The notes under the pieces were generated by a model that worked only from the letters and a program-made list of their open reading frames with translations, made no database searches and was not told where the DNA came from. Below, in pieces: positions 7,560 to 15,393 of a stretch of 33,866 bases of DNA. A program made the position numbers and the translations under genes. This DNA is from UBA1227 sp045599345 (GTDB lineage: Bacteria > Bacillota > Clostridia > Oscillospirales > Acutalibacteraceae): assembly GCA_045599345.1 (NCBI GenBank), contig JAZRVV010000002.1, positions 1 through 33,866 of the forward strand. Reading direction: 5' to 3'. Each line of letters starts with the position of its first letter. The stretch's first letter is position 1.

Positions 7560-8632
7560 TATTCTGCATCTGCTTTCAATTTTTCTGCTGTATCTGCAGT
7601 AATGAGCGCATCAATAAGTTCGTCAAGATCGCCATCCATTATCTGGTCAATCTTGTAAAGAGTTAAATTGATTCTGTGATCTGATACACGACCTTGTGGG
7701 AAGTTGTATGTGCGAATACGCTCTGAACGGTCACCTGAACCTACCATTGACTTTCTTGCATCTGCACGCTCTGCAGCTGCTTTTGCAAGTTGCTCCTCAT
7801 AGAGCTTGGTACGAAGGATAGTCAACGCCTTATCCTTGTTTTGGAATTGGGAACGCTCATCCTGGCACTCAACAACAAGTCCAGTTGGGATGTAAGTTGC
7901 ACGGATTGCGGATGAAGTCTTGTTTACCTTCTGTCCACCAGCACCGCTCGAACGGAATACATCGATTTTAACGTCCGCCATATCAAGTTCAAAGTCCACT
8001 GCCTCAGCCTCAGGAAGTACAGCCACTGTAACGGCAGATGTCTGGATACGGCCCTGTGATTCTGTTTCTGGTACACGCTGAACGCGGTGAGTGCCACTTT
8101 CAAATTTATAGCGAGAGTAAGCACCGTCTCCCTTGACCTCAAAACTTACTTCCTTATATCCACCGAGCTCTGTTGAGTTTTCACTCATAATCTCGTATTT
8201 AAAGCCTTTTGCCTCCGCATACATTGTGTACATACGGAAGAGAGAATGTGCAAAGAGTGCTGATTCCTCACCGCCAGTGCCGGCACGGATTTCAACGATT
8301 ACGTTTTTATCATCGTTAGGGTCACGTGGCAAAAGAAGGATTTTAAGTTCCTCTGAGATACGTTCCATATCCTCTTTGCCAGATTTGTAATCCTCTTGTG
8401 CGAGTTCCTCAAACTCTGGGTCAAGACCACCCATATCAATGAGTTCCTTAGCCTCATTGAATGTTGTTTCAGCCTTTTTATATTCACGGTACTTTTCTAC
8501 AACAGGTGTAATCTGTTTAAGTTCCTTCATAAGGGCTGTGTATTTGTCCATGTCGGAAATAACGGAAGGATCCGCAATTTGTTCTTGTATAGATTCGTAG
8601 CGCTGTTCTACTTGTATCAGTTTGTCTAACAT
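7559..8632 (-). CDS. prfA: Peptide chain release factor 1 (UAA/UAG), with an unusual codon-reading residue
   Basis: Class I release factor that reads UAA and UAG and triggers peptidyl-tRNA hydrolysis. The 357 residues are full length. Seen: the GAGGQ catalytic loop (GGQ at 232-234), the RF1-type recognition tripeptide P-E-T at 188-190 (same numbering as E. coli PAT), and Gln185 and Thr198, which correspond to the third-base readers. The oddity is GRIQTS at 194-199: Gln197 (codon CAG, 8044-8042) replaces the His conserved at this place in RF1 and RF2 (E. coli RF1 His197, Thermus His193). ATG at 8632 has TTAGGAG upstream. It is the first gene of a leftward unit, divergent from nadE. Confidence 0.95.
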   Translation of the reverse strand: MLDKLIQVEQRYESIQEQIADPSVISDMDKYTALMKELKQITPVVEKYREYKKAETTFNEAKELIDMGGLDPEFEELAQEDYKSGKEDMERISEELKILLLPRDPNDDKNVIVEIRAGTGGEESALFAHSLFRMYTMYAEAKGFKYEIMSENSTELGGYKEVSFEVKGDGAYSRYKFESGTHRVQRVPETESQGRIQTSAVTVAVLPEAEAVDFELDMADVKIDVFRSSGAGGQKVNKTSSAIRATYIPTGLVVECQDERSQFQNKDKALTILRTKLYEEQLAKAAAERADARKSMVGSGDRSERIRTYNFPQGRVSDHRINLTLYKIDQIMDGDLDELIDALITADTAEKLKADAE

Positions 8633-8672
8633 AAAAACTCCTAATTAGTAACCAATAAAATTAACAAACTGT

Positions 8673-8701
8673 AGTATAACATTTTTTCTTGTTCTTTTAA
8701 A
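8673..8701 (-). promoter_or_regulatory. Predicted promoter of prfA operon
   Basis: Minus strand TTTAAA (8701-8696), 17 bases, TATACT (8678-8673). The start point would be about 35 bases before the prfA ATG. It overlaps the nadE promoter head to head. Confidence 0.45.
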
Positions 8702-8717
8702 GGTTTATAGTTATACT
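8689..8717 (+). promoter_or_regulatory. Predicted promoter of nadE
   Basis: TTGTTC (8689-8694), 17 bases, TATACT (8712-8717), about 27 bases before the likely transcript's GGAGG site. The -35 regions of this and the prfA promoter lie side by side, so RNA polymerase could occupy only one at a time. Confidence 0.45.
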
Positions 8718-8750
8718 TTTATTGTAATGTTTCTTTTTGGAGGCGAAAAT

Positions 8751-9518
8751 ATGCAAAAAGAGTATGTATTTGATGCAGCTGATGCAGCCGAAAAATGTAT
8801 CCAGTGGATAAAGGATTGGTTCGATGAAAATGGCAAGGGATGCAATGCAATCCTTGGCATATCAGGTGGCAAGGATTCATCTGTTGCAGCCGCCCTTTGT
8901 GCAAAGGCACTTGGACCTGACCACGTCATAGGCGTTTTAATGCCACAGGGTGAGCAACCTGATATTGACTACTCAAGAGACCTTGTTGAGTTCCTTGGCA
9001 TCCGTAACTACACCGTAAATGTCGGTGCTGCGATTGCCGATATTATTGAGGCAACTGACGTTGCAATCAAGGAATCCTCATCAGAGCCTTTTGAAATCAG
9101 CGTTCCAGCAAAAACAAACTTGCCTCCACGCGTTCGCATGTCCGTTTTATACCTTGTTGGCGCTTCCAACAATGGCCGTGTTATCAACACTTGCAACCTT
9201 TCTGAGGACTGGGTTGGCTATGCCACCCGCTATGGTGATGGCGCCGGCGATGTGGGCCCAATTTCCAACTTTACAGTTGAAGAGGTCATCGCTATTGGCC
9301 GCTACTTAGGCCTCCCTGAGAAGTTTGTTATCAAACCTCCATCAGACGGCCTCTGCGGCAAAACTGACGAGGACAATTTAGGCTTCACCTACCAGGAACT
9401 TGACGATTACATTCGCCGTGGAATCGAGCCTGCTCACAAGGAAAGAATCGACCACCTCCATGCGATAAATCAATTCAAGCTTCGCTACATGCCAACATTC
9501 AAATATTTCGAAGACTAA
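8751..9518 (+). CDS. nadE: NAD synthase, ammonia-dependent form
   Basis: Converts nicotinic acid adenine dinucleotide to NAD by adenylation and amidation with ammonia, in the cytosol. The 255 residues comprise only the synthase domain, without the N-terminal glutaminase found in the long form. Seen: the PP-loop SGGKDSS at about 37-43, LMPQGEQPD, the TCNLSEDWVGYATRYGD segment and the PSDGLCGKTDED loop. An in-frame ATG at 8727 is rejected because GGAGG (8739-8743) lies between it and ATG 8751, at ideal distance from the latter. It is a single-gene unit ending at the hairpin at 9523. Confidence 0.94.
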   Translation: MQKEYVFDAADAAEKCIQWIKDWFDENGKGCNAILGISGGKDSSVAAALCAKALGPDHVIGVLMPQGEQPDIDYSRDLVEFLGIRNYTVNVGAAIADIIEATDVAIKESSSEPFEISVPAKTNLPPRVRMSVLYLVGASNNGRVINTCNLSEDWVGYATRYGDGAGDVGPISNFTVEEVIAIGRYLGLPEKFVIKPPSDGLCGKTDEDNLGFTYQELDDYIRRGIEPAHKERIDHLHAINQFKLRYMPTFKYFED

Positions 9519-9522
9519 AATT

Positions 9523-9549
9523 AAAGGCTCCCGAAATCGGGAGCCTTTT
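9523..9549. terminator. Bidirectional intrinsic terminator after nadE
   Basis: Stem GGCTCCCG (9526-9533) / CGGGAGCC (9538-9545), loop AAAT, flanked by AAA and TTTT. It has the same 8-bp stem as the terminator at 4447-4466, differing by one loop base. Confidence 0.9.
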
Positions 9550-9556
9550 CGTTTTG

Positions 9557-9985
9557 TTAAATCCTGTATATATCAGATGGTGCGCCATTGCAACCCTTTG
9601 CTTCAAGTGCTTTTTCAGCTGCTTCTACATCTGATGGCTTCATAACAACAAGAGCCTTGCCTGTTGTTTTGCCAATGCAAGCGTAGAGGTATTCAATGTC
9701 GACATTTGCTTCCTCAAGAATTCTAAGGATGCCTGAAAGGCCACCTGGCTGGTCGTCCATTACAGCTGCAACTACATCTGTAATCTTTACTACAACGCCC
9801 TCTTCCTTGAGCGCAGCCTTTGCCTCATCAGGCTTATCTACGATAAGGCGGAGCACACCAAAGTCTGATGTGTCTGCAAGAGAAAGGGCGCTGATATCTA
9901 CATCTGCCTTTGAAAGAGCATCTGTAATTGCAACAAGACGTCCTTTTTTGTTCTCAACAAAAACTGAAAGTTGTTTGATTATCAT
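9557..9985 (-). CDS. Tandem ACT-domain protein, partner of the PaaK-type ligase
   Basis: A 142-residue soluble protein made of two ACT modules: the first from MIIKQLSVFVENKKGRL, the second from about residue 70 (VAAVMDDQPGGLSGILRIL). ACT modules bind amino acids and act as allosteric regulators. Stand-alone tandem ACT proteins next to phenylacetate-CoA ligase genes are common in anaerobes. By that context this one may sense an aromatic amino acid (inference; no catalytic domain is present). The start at 9985 lies 12 bases after the paaK stop, with AAGGAGGGG between them, so the two form one operon. Confidence 0.85.
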   Translation of the reverse strand: MIIKQLSVFVENKKGRLVAITDALSKADVDISALSLADTSDFGVLRLIVDKPDEAKAALKEEGVVVKITDVVAAVMDDQPGGLSGILRILEEANVDIEYLYACIGKTTGKALVVMKPSDVEAAEKALEAKGCNGAPSDIYRI

Positions 9986-9997
9986 ATTGGCCCCTCC

Positions 9998-11311
9998 TTA
10001 CACAAGTTTACGCCTGTCAATAACGCGCTTTGCTTTGCCTTCAAAGCGCTCAATTGATTTAGGGTTAACAAGCCTTACTTTAGCACCAAGTCCAAGAGTA
10101 GAACGAAGTTGAGCCGTAATACGTTTCTCAATTGACTCAATCTCTTTTACCTCATCAGTAAAGAGGTCCTCGTTCATCTCGACATTGATTTCAAATGTAT
10201 CTGTATTGTTGACTCTATCAACAATAATCTGATAGTTTGGTGTGATTTCAGAACCTGCAACCTTGAGAAGTACTTCCTCAATCTGTGATGGGAATACATT
10301 GACACCACGAATGATGAGCATGTCATCAGAACGACCCTGTGGCTTGTGCATCTTAATATGAGTGCGACCACACTTGCATGGCTCTGTGATAAGGGAGCAA
10401 ATATCCCTAGTCCTATAGCGAATTACAGGGAACGCTTCCTTTGTAATGCTAGTAAATACAAGCTCACCTGTCTCGCCCTCTGGAAGCACCTCGCCAGTAT
10501 CTGGATTGATAATTTCAACTATGAAATTATCCTCCCAAACGTGCATGCCATCTTGGCATTCACATTCGCAAGCAACGCCTGGACCCATAACCTCAGAAAG
10601 GCCGTAGATATCATATGCTTTGATACCAAGCTTTTCCTCAATTGTGCTACGCATTTCCTCTGTCCAAGGCTCAGCACCAAAAATGCCTGCCTTGAGGCTG
10701 AGCTGATCCTTAACGCCCATGCGCTCGATTTCTTCACCAAGATACATTGCATACGAAGGTGTGCAGCAGAGAATTGTAACCTTAAAGTCAATCAATGTTT
10801 GAATCTGTAATGCTGTATTGCCAGCAGACATTGGAACAACTGTTGCGCCTATTCTCTCAACACCTGCATGAGCACCAAAGCCACCAGTGAAAAGACCATA
10901 GCCAAAAGATATTTGAATTATGTCATCCTTGGTTGCGCCAATGCCTGTGAGCATACGCGCAAAACAGTCAGCCCACATTTCAAGATCGTTTTCTGTATAA
11001 CCTACAACTATCCTCTTACCTGTTGTTCCAGAGGATGCGTGAACACGTTTAACCTCTGACATTGGAACTGCAAAAAGGCCATAAGGATAGTAATCGCGAA
11101 GGTCCTTTTTATATGAGAATGGGAGTTTATAAAGGTCCTCAAGACCTCTGATATCATCAGGCTTGAGTCCTATTTCATCCATTCTGTTCCTAAAGCATTC
11201 GACATTGTCATACGAGCGCTTTACTTGCGCAACAAGACGCTCGGACTGGAGCTTTTTAAGCTCGTCTCGAGGCATTGTCTCTATGCTTTTTTGCCATAAA
11301 TTTTCTGCCAT
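9998..11311 (-). CDS. paaK: Phenylacetate-CoA ligase
   Basis: AMP-forming acyl-CoA ligase that activates phenylacetate or a related aryl acid through an acyl-adenylate. The 437 residues fit PaaK. Visible: the adenylate-forming core HASSGTTGKRIVVGYT (about 91-106), the YGLSEVMGPGVA motif, RYRTRDI and the C-terminal hinge GRSDDMLIIRGVNVFPSQIEE. In anaerobes such ligases often serve the oxidation of aromatic amino acids via indolepyruvate:ferredoxin oxidoreductase, but no iorAB is in this window. ATG 11311 is preceded by AAGGTGA. The next gene down is the ACT-domain protein. Exact aryl substrate is not determined by sequence. Confidence 0.92.
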   Translation of the reverse strand: MAENLWQKSIETMPRDELKKLQSERLVAQVKRSYDNVECFRNRMDEIGLKPDDIRGLEDLYKLPFSYKKDLRDYYPYGLFAVPMSEVKRVHASSGTTGKRIVVGYTENDLEMWADCFARMLTGIGATKDDIIQISFGYGLFTGGFGAHAGVERIGATVVPMSAGNTALQIQTLIDFKVTILCCTPSYAMYLGEEIERMGVKDQLSLKAGIFGAEPWTEEMRSTIEEKLGIKAYDIYGLSEVMGPGVACECECQDGMHVWEDNFIVEIINPDTGEVLPEGETGELVFTSITKEAFPVIRYRTRDICSLITEPCKCGRTHIKMHKPQGRSDDMLIIRGVNVFPSQIEEVLLKVAGSEITPNYQIIVDRVNNTDTFEINVEMNEDLFTDEVKEIESIEKRITAQLRSTLGLGAKVRLVNPKSIERFEGKAKRVIDRRKLV

Positions 11312-11343
11312 TTAAGTCACCTTGATTTAAAAGTTATGGAGTG

Positions 11344-11372
11344 ATTTTAACAAAAGTTCACTAAATATACAA
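11344..11372 (-). promoter_or_regulatory. Predicted promoter of paaK operon
   Basis: Minus strand TTGTAT (11372-11367), 17-base spacer, TAAAAT (11349-11344), giving a leader of roughly 25 bases before the paaK start. The rest of the 138-base gap to 11449 is A+T-rich. I see no terminator for the upstream cyclo-ligase gene there. Confidence 0.5.
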
Positions 11373-11449
11373 GTCATAAATATATCGATTTATATACTAT
11401 TCCGATATTGTTGAAATTTATAAATTAATGTAAACTATTTATATAGAGT

Positions 11450-12007
11450 TTATATGACTTTTTCCGACGTCACAATGGTATCAACAGGTATATCGTATGC
11501 TTCTACTTCCAAATTATCAAATATTTGAAAATCATACGCGAGGGATATTTTTTTAAAATATACACCCTCATTTTCTTTTTTTTCAAGATATCGGTCGTAA
11601 AAGCCACCGCCGTATCCAACGCGGTTGTGATTTCTATCAAATGCAAGGCCCGGCATTATCATAAGCGCCTCTTTTGGTGAGGCAACCGTGCCGACCCTTG
11701 GTTCAGGAATCCCTTGATATCCAATCTCGATATCGTCGAACGAAGATATTACATAAAACTCCATCGTGGTACTATCAAGCACCTTTGGAACAGCGACGGT
11801 CTTTCCATCGCGCCAAGCCTGCTCGATAATGTACCTCGTATCTATTTCCGTATTATAGGCAAGGTAAGGATAGATTACTTGAGCATCTTTGTAAAAATCC
11901 TGGTTCAGGAAAGTATTTGCAACTGCTCTTGAGTAAGCCTCAACATCCTGCTTTGAAAGCTCACGCTTTTTAGCTTTTACGATGTTACGCGCATCATTTT
12001 TATTCAT
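11450..12007 (-). CDS. 5-formyltetrahydrofolate cyclo-ligase
   Basis: ATP-dependent enzyme (MTHFS, YgfA/Fau family) that converts 5-formyl-THF, a dead-end folate, to 5,10-methenyl-THF. The 185 residues fit. The conserved tail MPGLAFDRNHNRVGYGGGFYDRYL (about 134-157; the GYGGGFYDR part is the signature) is intact, as are the early AKKRELSKQ and the PYLAYNTEIDT segments. It has a strong GGAGGGAG Shine-Dalgarno. Divergent from fhs across only 52 bases, it feeds the same folate pool as that operon. Confidence 0.9.
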   Translation of the reverse strand: MNKNDARNIVKAKKRELSKQDVEAYSRAVANTFLNQDFYKDAQVIYPYLAYNTEIDTRYIIEQAWRDGKTVAVPKVLDSTTMEFYVISSFDDIEIGYQGIPEPRVGTVASPKEALMIMPGLAFDRNHNRVGYGGGFYDRYLEKKENEGVYFKKISLAYDFQIFDNLEVEAYDIPVDTIVTSEKVI

Positions 12008-12030
12008 TTATCTCCCTCCTTGCATCATAT

Positions 12031-12060
12031 AGTATAGCAAAAGAAAGGTGGTCACTTCAA
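12031..12060 (-). promoter_or_regulatory. Predicted promoter of the 5-formyl-THF cyclo-ligase gene
   Basis: Minus strand TTGAAG (12060-12055), 18 bases, TATACT (12036-12031). The -35 lies over the first base of fhs and abuts its ribosome binding site. The fhs promoter itself is not clear in the 52-base gap and may lie inside the cyclo-ligase gene. Confidence 0.4.
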
Positions 12061-13733
12061 TGGCAAAAACAGACATCGAAATTGCTCAGGAAGCAACTCC
12101 AGAACGCATCGACAAAATCGCTGCAAAACTTGGACTCACAGAGGAAAACTTTGAGTACTATGGTTGGTACAAAGCAAAGGTTGATTACAACATCTTAAAC
12201 CAACCAAAGGATGGCCCAGAGGCAAAAGTAATCCTCGTTACTGCTATTAACCCAACACCTGCTGGCGAAGGCAAAACAACAACTACTGTTGGTCTTGGCG
12301 ATGCTTTAACCAAGCTCGGCAAGAAAACTGTTATCGCTCTTCGCGAACCATCTCTTGGACCAGTATTTGGTGTTAAAGGCGGCGCTGCTGGTGGCGGATA
12401 TGCACAGGTTATCCCAATGGAGGACATCAACCTCCACTTCACAGGTGACTTCCACGCAATAGGTGCTGCAAACAACCTTCTTGCTGCTATGCTTGATAAC
12501 CACATCTATCAGGGCAATGAACTCGACATTGATACACGCCGCGTAGTATGGCGTCGCTGTGTAGACATGAACGATCGCCAACTTCGTAACGTCGTTGACG
12601 GTATGGGTGGCAAAGTTCATGGTGTTCCACGTGAAGACGGCTTTGATATCACAGTTGCATCCGAAATCATGGCTGCTTTTTGCCTTGCTACAAGCATTGA
12701 TGATTTAAAGGCTCGTTTTGCAAGAATCGTAGTTGCTTATTCAAGAAGTGGTGAGCCTGTAACAGCAGGCCAACTTGATGCACCTGGTGCTATGGCTGCA
12801 CTCCTTAAGGACGCACTCAAGCCAAACCTTGTTCAGACACTCGAAGGCACACCTGCATTTGTTCACGGTGGACCTTTTGCAAATATCGCGCACGGTTGCA
12901 ACTCTGTAATGGCAACTAATATGGCGCGTCATTTCGGCGACTATGTTGTTACCGAGGCAGGCTTCGGCGCTGACCTTGGCGCCGAGAAGTTCCTCGATAT
13001 CAAATGTCGCATGACTGGCATCAAGCCATCAGCAGTTGTTATCGTTGCAACAATCCGTGCGCTCAAGTACAACGGTGGTGTACCAAAGACAGAGACAGGT
13101 CTTGAGAACCTCGAGGCTCTCGAGCGTGGTCTTCCAAACCTCTTAAAGCACGTTGAAAATATCACACAGGTTTACAACCTTCCATGTGTTGTTGCCCTCA
13201 ACAGATTCGATGCTGACACAGACGCAGAGATCGAACTTGTTACTCGCCGTTGCGCAGAGCTCGGCGTTAATGTTCGTATGTCCGAGGTATGGGGCAAAGG
13301 CGGCGACGGCGGTATGGAACTTGCAGAGGAGGTTGTACGCCTCTGCGACCAGCCAAGCAACTTCACATTCAGCTATGACCTTGATGCACCAATCAAGGAC
13401 AAGATTGAAGCTATCGCAAAGCGCATCTATGGTGCTGATGGCGTTCAGTACGCAGGCAAGGTTTCTCAGGAAATTGAAAACCTTGAAAGCTTGGGCTTTG
13501 GCAAACTTCCAATCTGTATGGCTAAAACTCAGTACTCACTTTCTGACGACCAGACAAAGCTTGGTCGTCCAACAAACTTCAACATCACTGTTAGAAACAT
13601 CACTGTATCAGCCGGCGCTGGCTTCCTTGTAGTACTTACAGGCGACATCATGAAAATGCCTGGCCTTCCAAAGGTGCCAGCAGCTACCAAGATTGATGTT
13701 GATAGTGACGGTAAAATCAAAGGCTTATTCTAA
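12060..13733 (+). CDS. fhs: Formate-tetrahydrofolate ligase
   Basis: ATP-dependent formation of 10-formyl-THF from formate and THF, the entry step of the Wood-Ljungdahl methyl branch and also a source of C1 units for purines. The 557 residues match the family. Signatures: NPTPAGEGKTTTTVGLGDAL (P-loop, about 65-84), the REPSLGPVFGVKGGAAGGGY motif, and the late TGDIMKMPGLPKVPAA. ATG 12060 is used; a GTG 12 bases upstream is part of the AAAGGTGG Shine-Dalgarno. It is the first gene of an eight-gene rightward operon. Its 5' neighbour is the divergent 5-formyl-THF cyclo-ligase gene. Confidence 0.97.
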   Translation: MAKTDIEIAQEATPERIDKIAAKLGLTEENFEYYGWYKAKVDYNILNQPKDGPEAKVILVTAINPTPAGEGKTTTTVGLGDALTKLGKKTVIALREPSLGPVFGVKGGAAGGGYAQVIPMEDINLHFTGDFHAIGAANNLLAAMLDNHIYQGNELDIDTRRVVWRRCVDMNDRQLRNVVDGMGGKVHGVPREDGFDITVASEIMAAFCLATSIDDLKARFARIVVAYSRSGEPVTAGQLDAPGAMAALLKDALKPNLVQTLEGTPAFVHGGPFANIAHGCNSVMATNMARHFGDYVVTEAGFGADLGAEKFLDIKCRMTGIKPSAVVIVATIRALKYNGGVPKTETGLENLEALERGLPNLLKHVENITQVYNLPCVVALNRFDADTDAEIELVTRRCAELGVNVRMSEVWGKGGDGGMELAEEVVRLCDQPSNFTFSYDLDAPIKDKIEAIAKRIYGADGVQYAGKVSQEIENLESLGFGKLPICMAKTQYSLSDDQTKLGRPTNFNITVRNITVSAGAGFLVVLTGDIMKMPGLPKVPAATKIDVDSDGKIKGLF

Positions 13734-13754
13734 TTGATTAAAGGAGGAGTTTTA

Positions 13755-14387
13755 ATGAGCAACATCCCACAGTGGTCATGCGAAAAATTCCTAGATGAGA
13801 CATTCTCCAAAGCCCCAGTACCTGGTGGCGGTGGAGTGGCTGCCCTTGTCGGCAGCATCGGCGTAGCCCTTGCTGGCATGGTGGGCAACCTCACCACAGG
13901 CAAGAAAAAGTACGCCGAATACCAAGCTGACATCGAGCGCATCTTGATTGACGCTCGTGCGCTCCAAGACGAACTCCTCTCACTTATAGACAAAGATGCA
14001 GAAAACTTCTATCCACTCTCTCAGTGTTACGGCCTCCCATCAGAGACCGACGAGGAGAAGGCAATAAAGGAAGAAAAGATGCAAGCAGCCCTCAAGGTTG
14101 CTATCACTGCACCAATCGACATAGTTAAGCTTTCATACAAAGCAATCAAACTCCACGAAGAGCTCATGACCAAGGGCTCCAAACTCGCCGTATCCGATGT
14201 CGGATGTGGCGTAGTTTGCCTCAAGGCCGCTCTTCAAAGTGGATGGCTCAACGTAATGATCAACTTAAAATCCATCACTGATGAAACTTACGTTAAATCA
14301 GTTACAGATGAGCTCTTACCACTTGTTATCGACGGCGAAAAGCTCGCCGATAGCATCTATGAAAATGTAAAATCACAACTTGCATAA
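13755..14387 (+). CDS. fchA: Methenyltetrahydrofolate cyclohydrolase (formiminotransferase-cyclodeaminase family)
   Basis: FchA-type stand-alone cyclohydrolase interconverting 10-formyl-THF and 5,10-methenyl-THF. The 210 residues belong to the formiminoTHF cyclodeaminase fold, recognised by the APVPGGGGVAALVGSIG segment (about 19-35), the following TTGKKKYAEYQ, and the late SDVGCGVVCLKAALQSGWLNV. ATG 13755 follows AAAGGAGGAG; a TTG at 13734 in the same frame lies before that site and is rejected. It sits between fhs and folD, 21 bases after fhs. Because FolD in this operon seems to have lost its own cyclohydrolase residues, FchA is probably the only cyclohydrolase of this route (inference). 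Confidence 0.93.
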   Translation: MSNIPQWSCEKFLDETFSKAPVPGGGGVAALVGSIGVALAGMVGNLTTGKKKYAEYQADIERILIDARALQDELLSLIDKDAENFYPLSQCYGLPSETDEEKAIKEEKMQAALKVAITAPIDIVKLSYKAIKLHEELMTKGSKLAVSDVGCGVVCLKAALQSGWLNVMINLKSITDETYVKSVTDELLPLVIDGEKLADSIYENVKSQLA

Positions 14388-14403
14388 AGGAGTAAATTTT
14401 AAG

Positions 14404-15381
14404 ATGGCACAAATTCTTGACTGTAAACTTGTTGCACAGACAATCAAAGACGAATGTAAAAATGAGGCCGAACTTTTAAGGGCAAAAGGCATCTCGCCAA
14501 AGCTCGCGCTCATGCGTGTAGGCGAGAAAGGACCAGACCTTGCTTATGAAAAAGGAATCTTTGCCACAGCAGAAGCTACTGGAATCGAAGTAGAAGTTCA
14601 CGCTCTCCCTGCTGATGTATCACAGGAGGACTACATTGCCGAGTTTAAAAAGGTAAATGCAGACCCATCGGTTCACGGCATCCTTGCATTCCGACCACTT
14701 GATAATATTGATGAAACAGTTGCAATCTCTGACAACCTAAGCGCTATCAAAGACTGCGATGCATCAACATCAGACAATATGGGCAAGGTAGTAATTAATG
14801 ACCCTACCGCCCTTCCTCCATGCACAGCTGCTGCTGTTATGGAAATCATCGATTTCTATGCTGACGAAATCAAGGCAGAAGTAAGCAAGAAGTATAAAAC
14901 TCCAGAGCTTGCAAACGATGCTCAGGCAAATGACGTTTGCTGTGGCCTTGACGTCTGCATAATCAACAACTCAAACGTTATTGGTAAGCCACTCTCAATG
15001 ATGCTCACCAACCGTTTTGCAACAGTATCAATCGTTCACCATCTTACTCACTCCGAAATCAAAAACGACTATATCAAACGTGCAGACGTAATCGTATGCG
15101 CAACGCCTTTCAAGGATTCAATTACTGCTGATATGATTCCAGAAGGTGCCATTGTTATTGACGCAGCTATCGTTCGTGAAAAAGCTTTTGACGAAAATGG
15201 CGAGCCAATAATCAATGAAAAAACTGGCAGACAAAAGATCAACACATTCGGTTGCTGCGCAGCTGACGTAGAGGACAAGGCTTCTTGGAAAACCCCTGTC
15301 CCAGGTGTTGGTGGAATCACATCTGCTCTCCTTGCAAAGAACCTTATCAAGGCTTGCAAGGTACAAAATGGAATCAACTAA
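14404..15381 (+). CDS. folD: Methylenetetrahydrofolate dehydrogenase (FolD family, cyclohydrolase residues lost)
   Basis: Reduces 5,10-methenyl-THF to methylene-THF with NAD(P)H. The 325 residues exceed the usual 285 or so because of inserts near 155-175 and 260-280. The nucleotide-binding segment NNSNVIGKPLSMM and the terminal TPVPGVGGITSALLAKN are typical. In the N-lobe, gapless alignment with E. coli FolD (LAVVLVG.......Y...K and GILVQLPLP, from memory) keeps Tyr48 and the KDxD Asp. It puts Ile52 (codon 14557-14559) where the catalytic Lys should be and Phe96 (14689-14691) where the catalytic Gln should be. Both are needed for the cyclohydrolase reaction, so this is likely a monofunctional dehydrogenase paired with FchA. 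ATG 14404 follows AAAGGAG. Confidence 0.93.
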   Translation: MAQILDCKLVAQTIKDECKNEAELLRAKGISPKLALMRVGEKGPDLAYEKGIFATAEATGIEVEVHALPADVSQEDYIAEFKKVNADPSVHGILAFRPLDNIDETVAISDNLSAIKDCDASTSDNMGKVVINDPTALPPCTAAAVMEIIDFYADEIKAEVSKKYKTPELANDAQANDVCCGLDVCIINNSNVIGKPLSMMLTNRFATVSIVHHLTHSEIKNDYIKRADVIVCATPFKDSITADMIPEGAIVIDAAIVREKAFDENGEPIINEKTGRQKINTFGCCAADVEDKASWKTPVPGVGGITSALLAKNLIKACKVQNGIN

Positions 15382-15393
15382 GGAGGTCACGTT

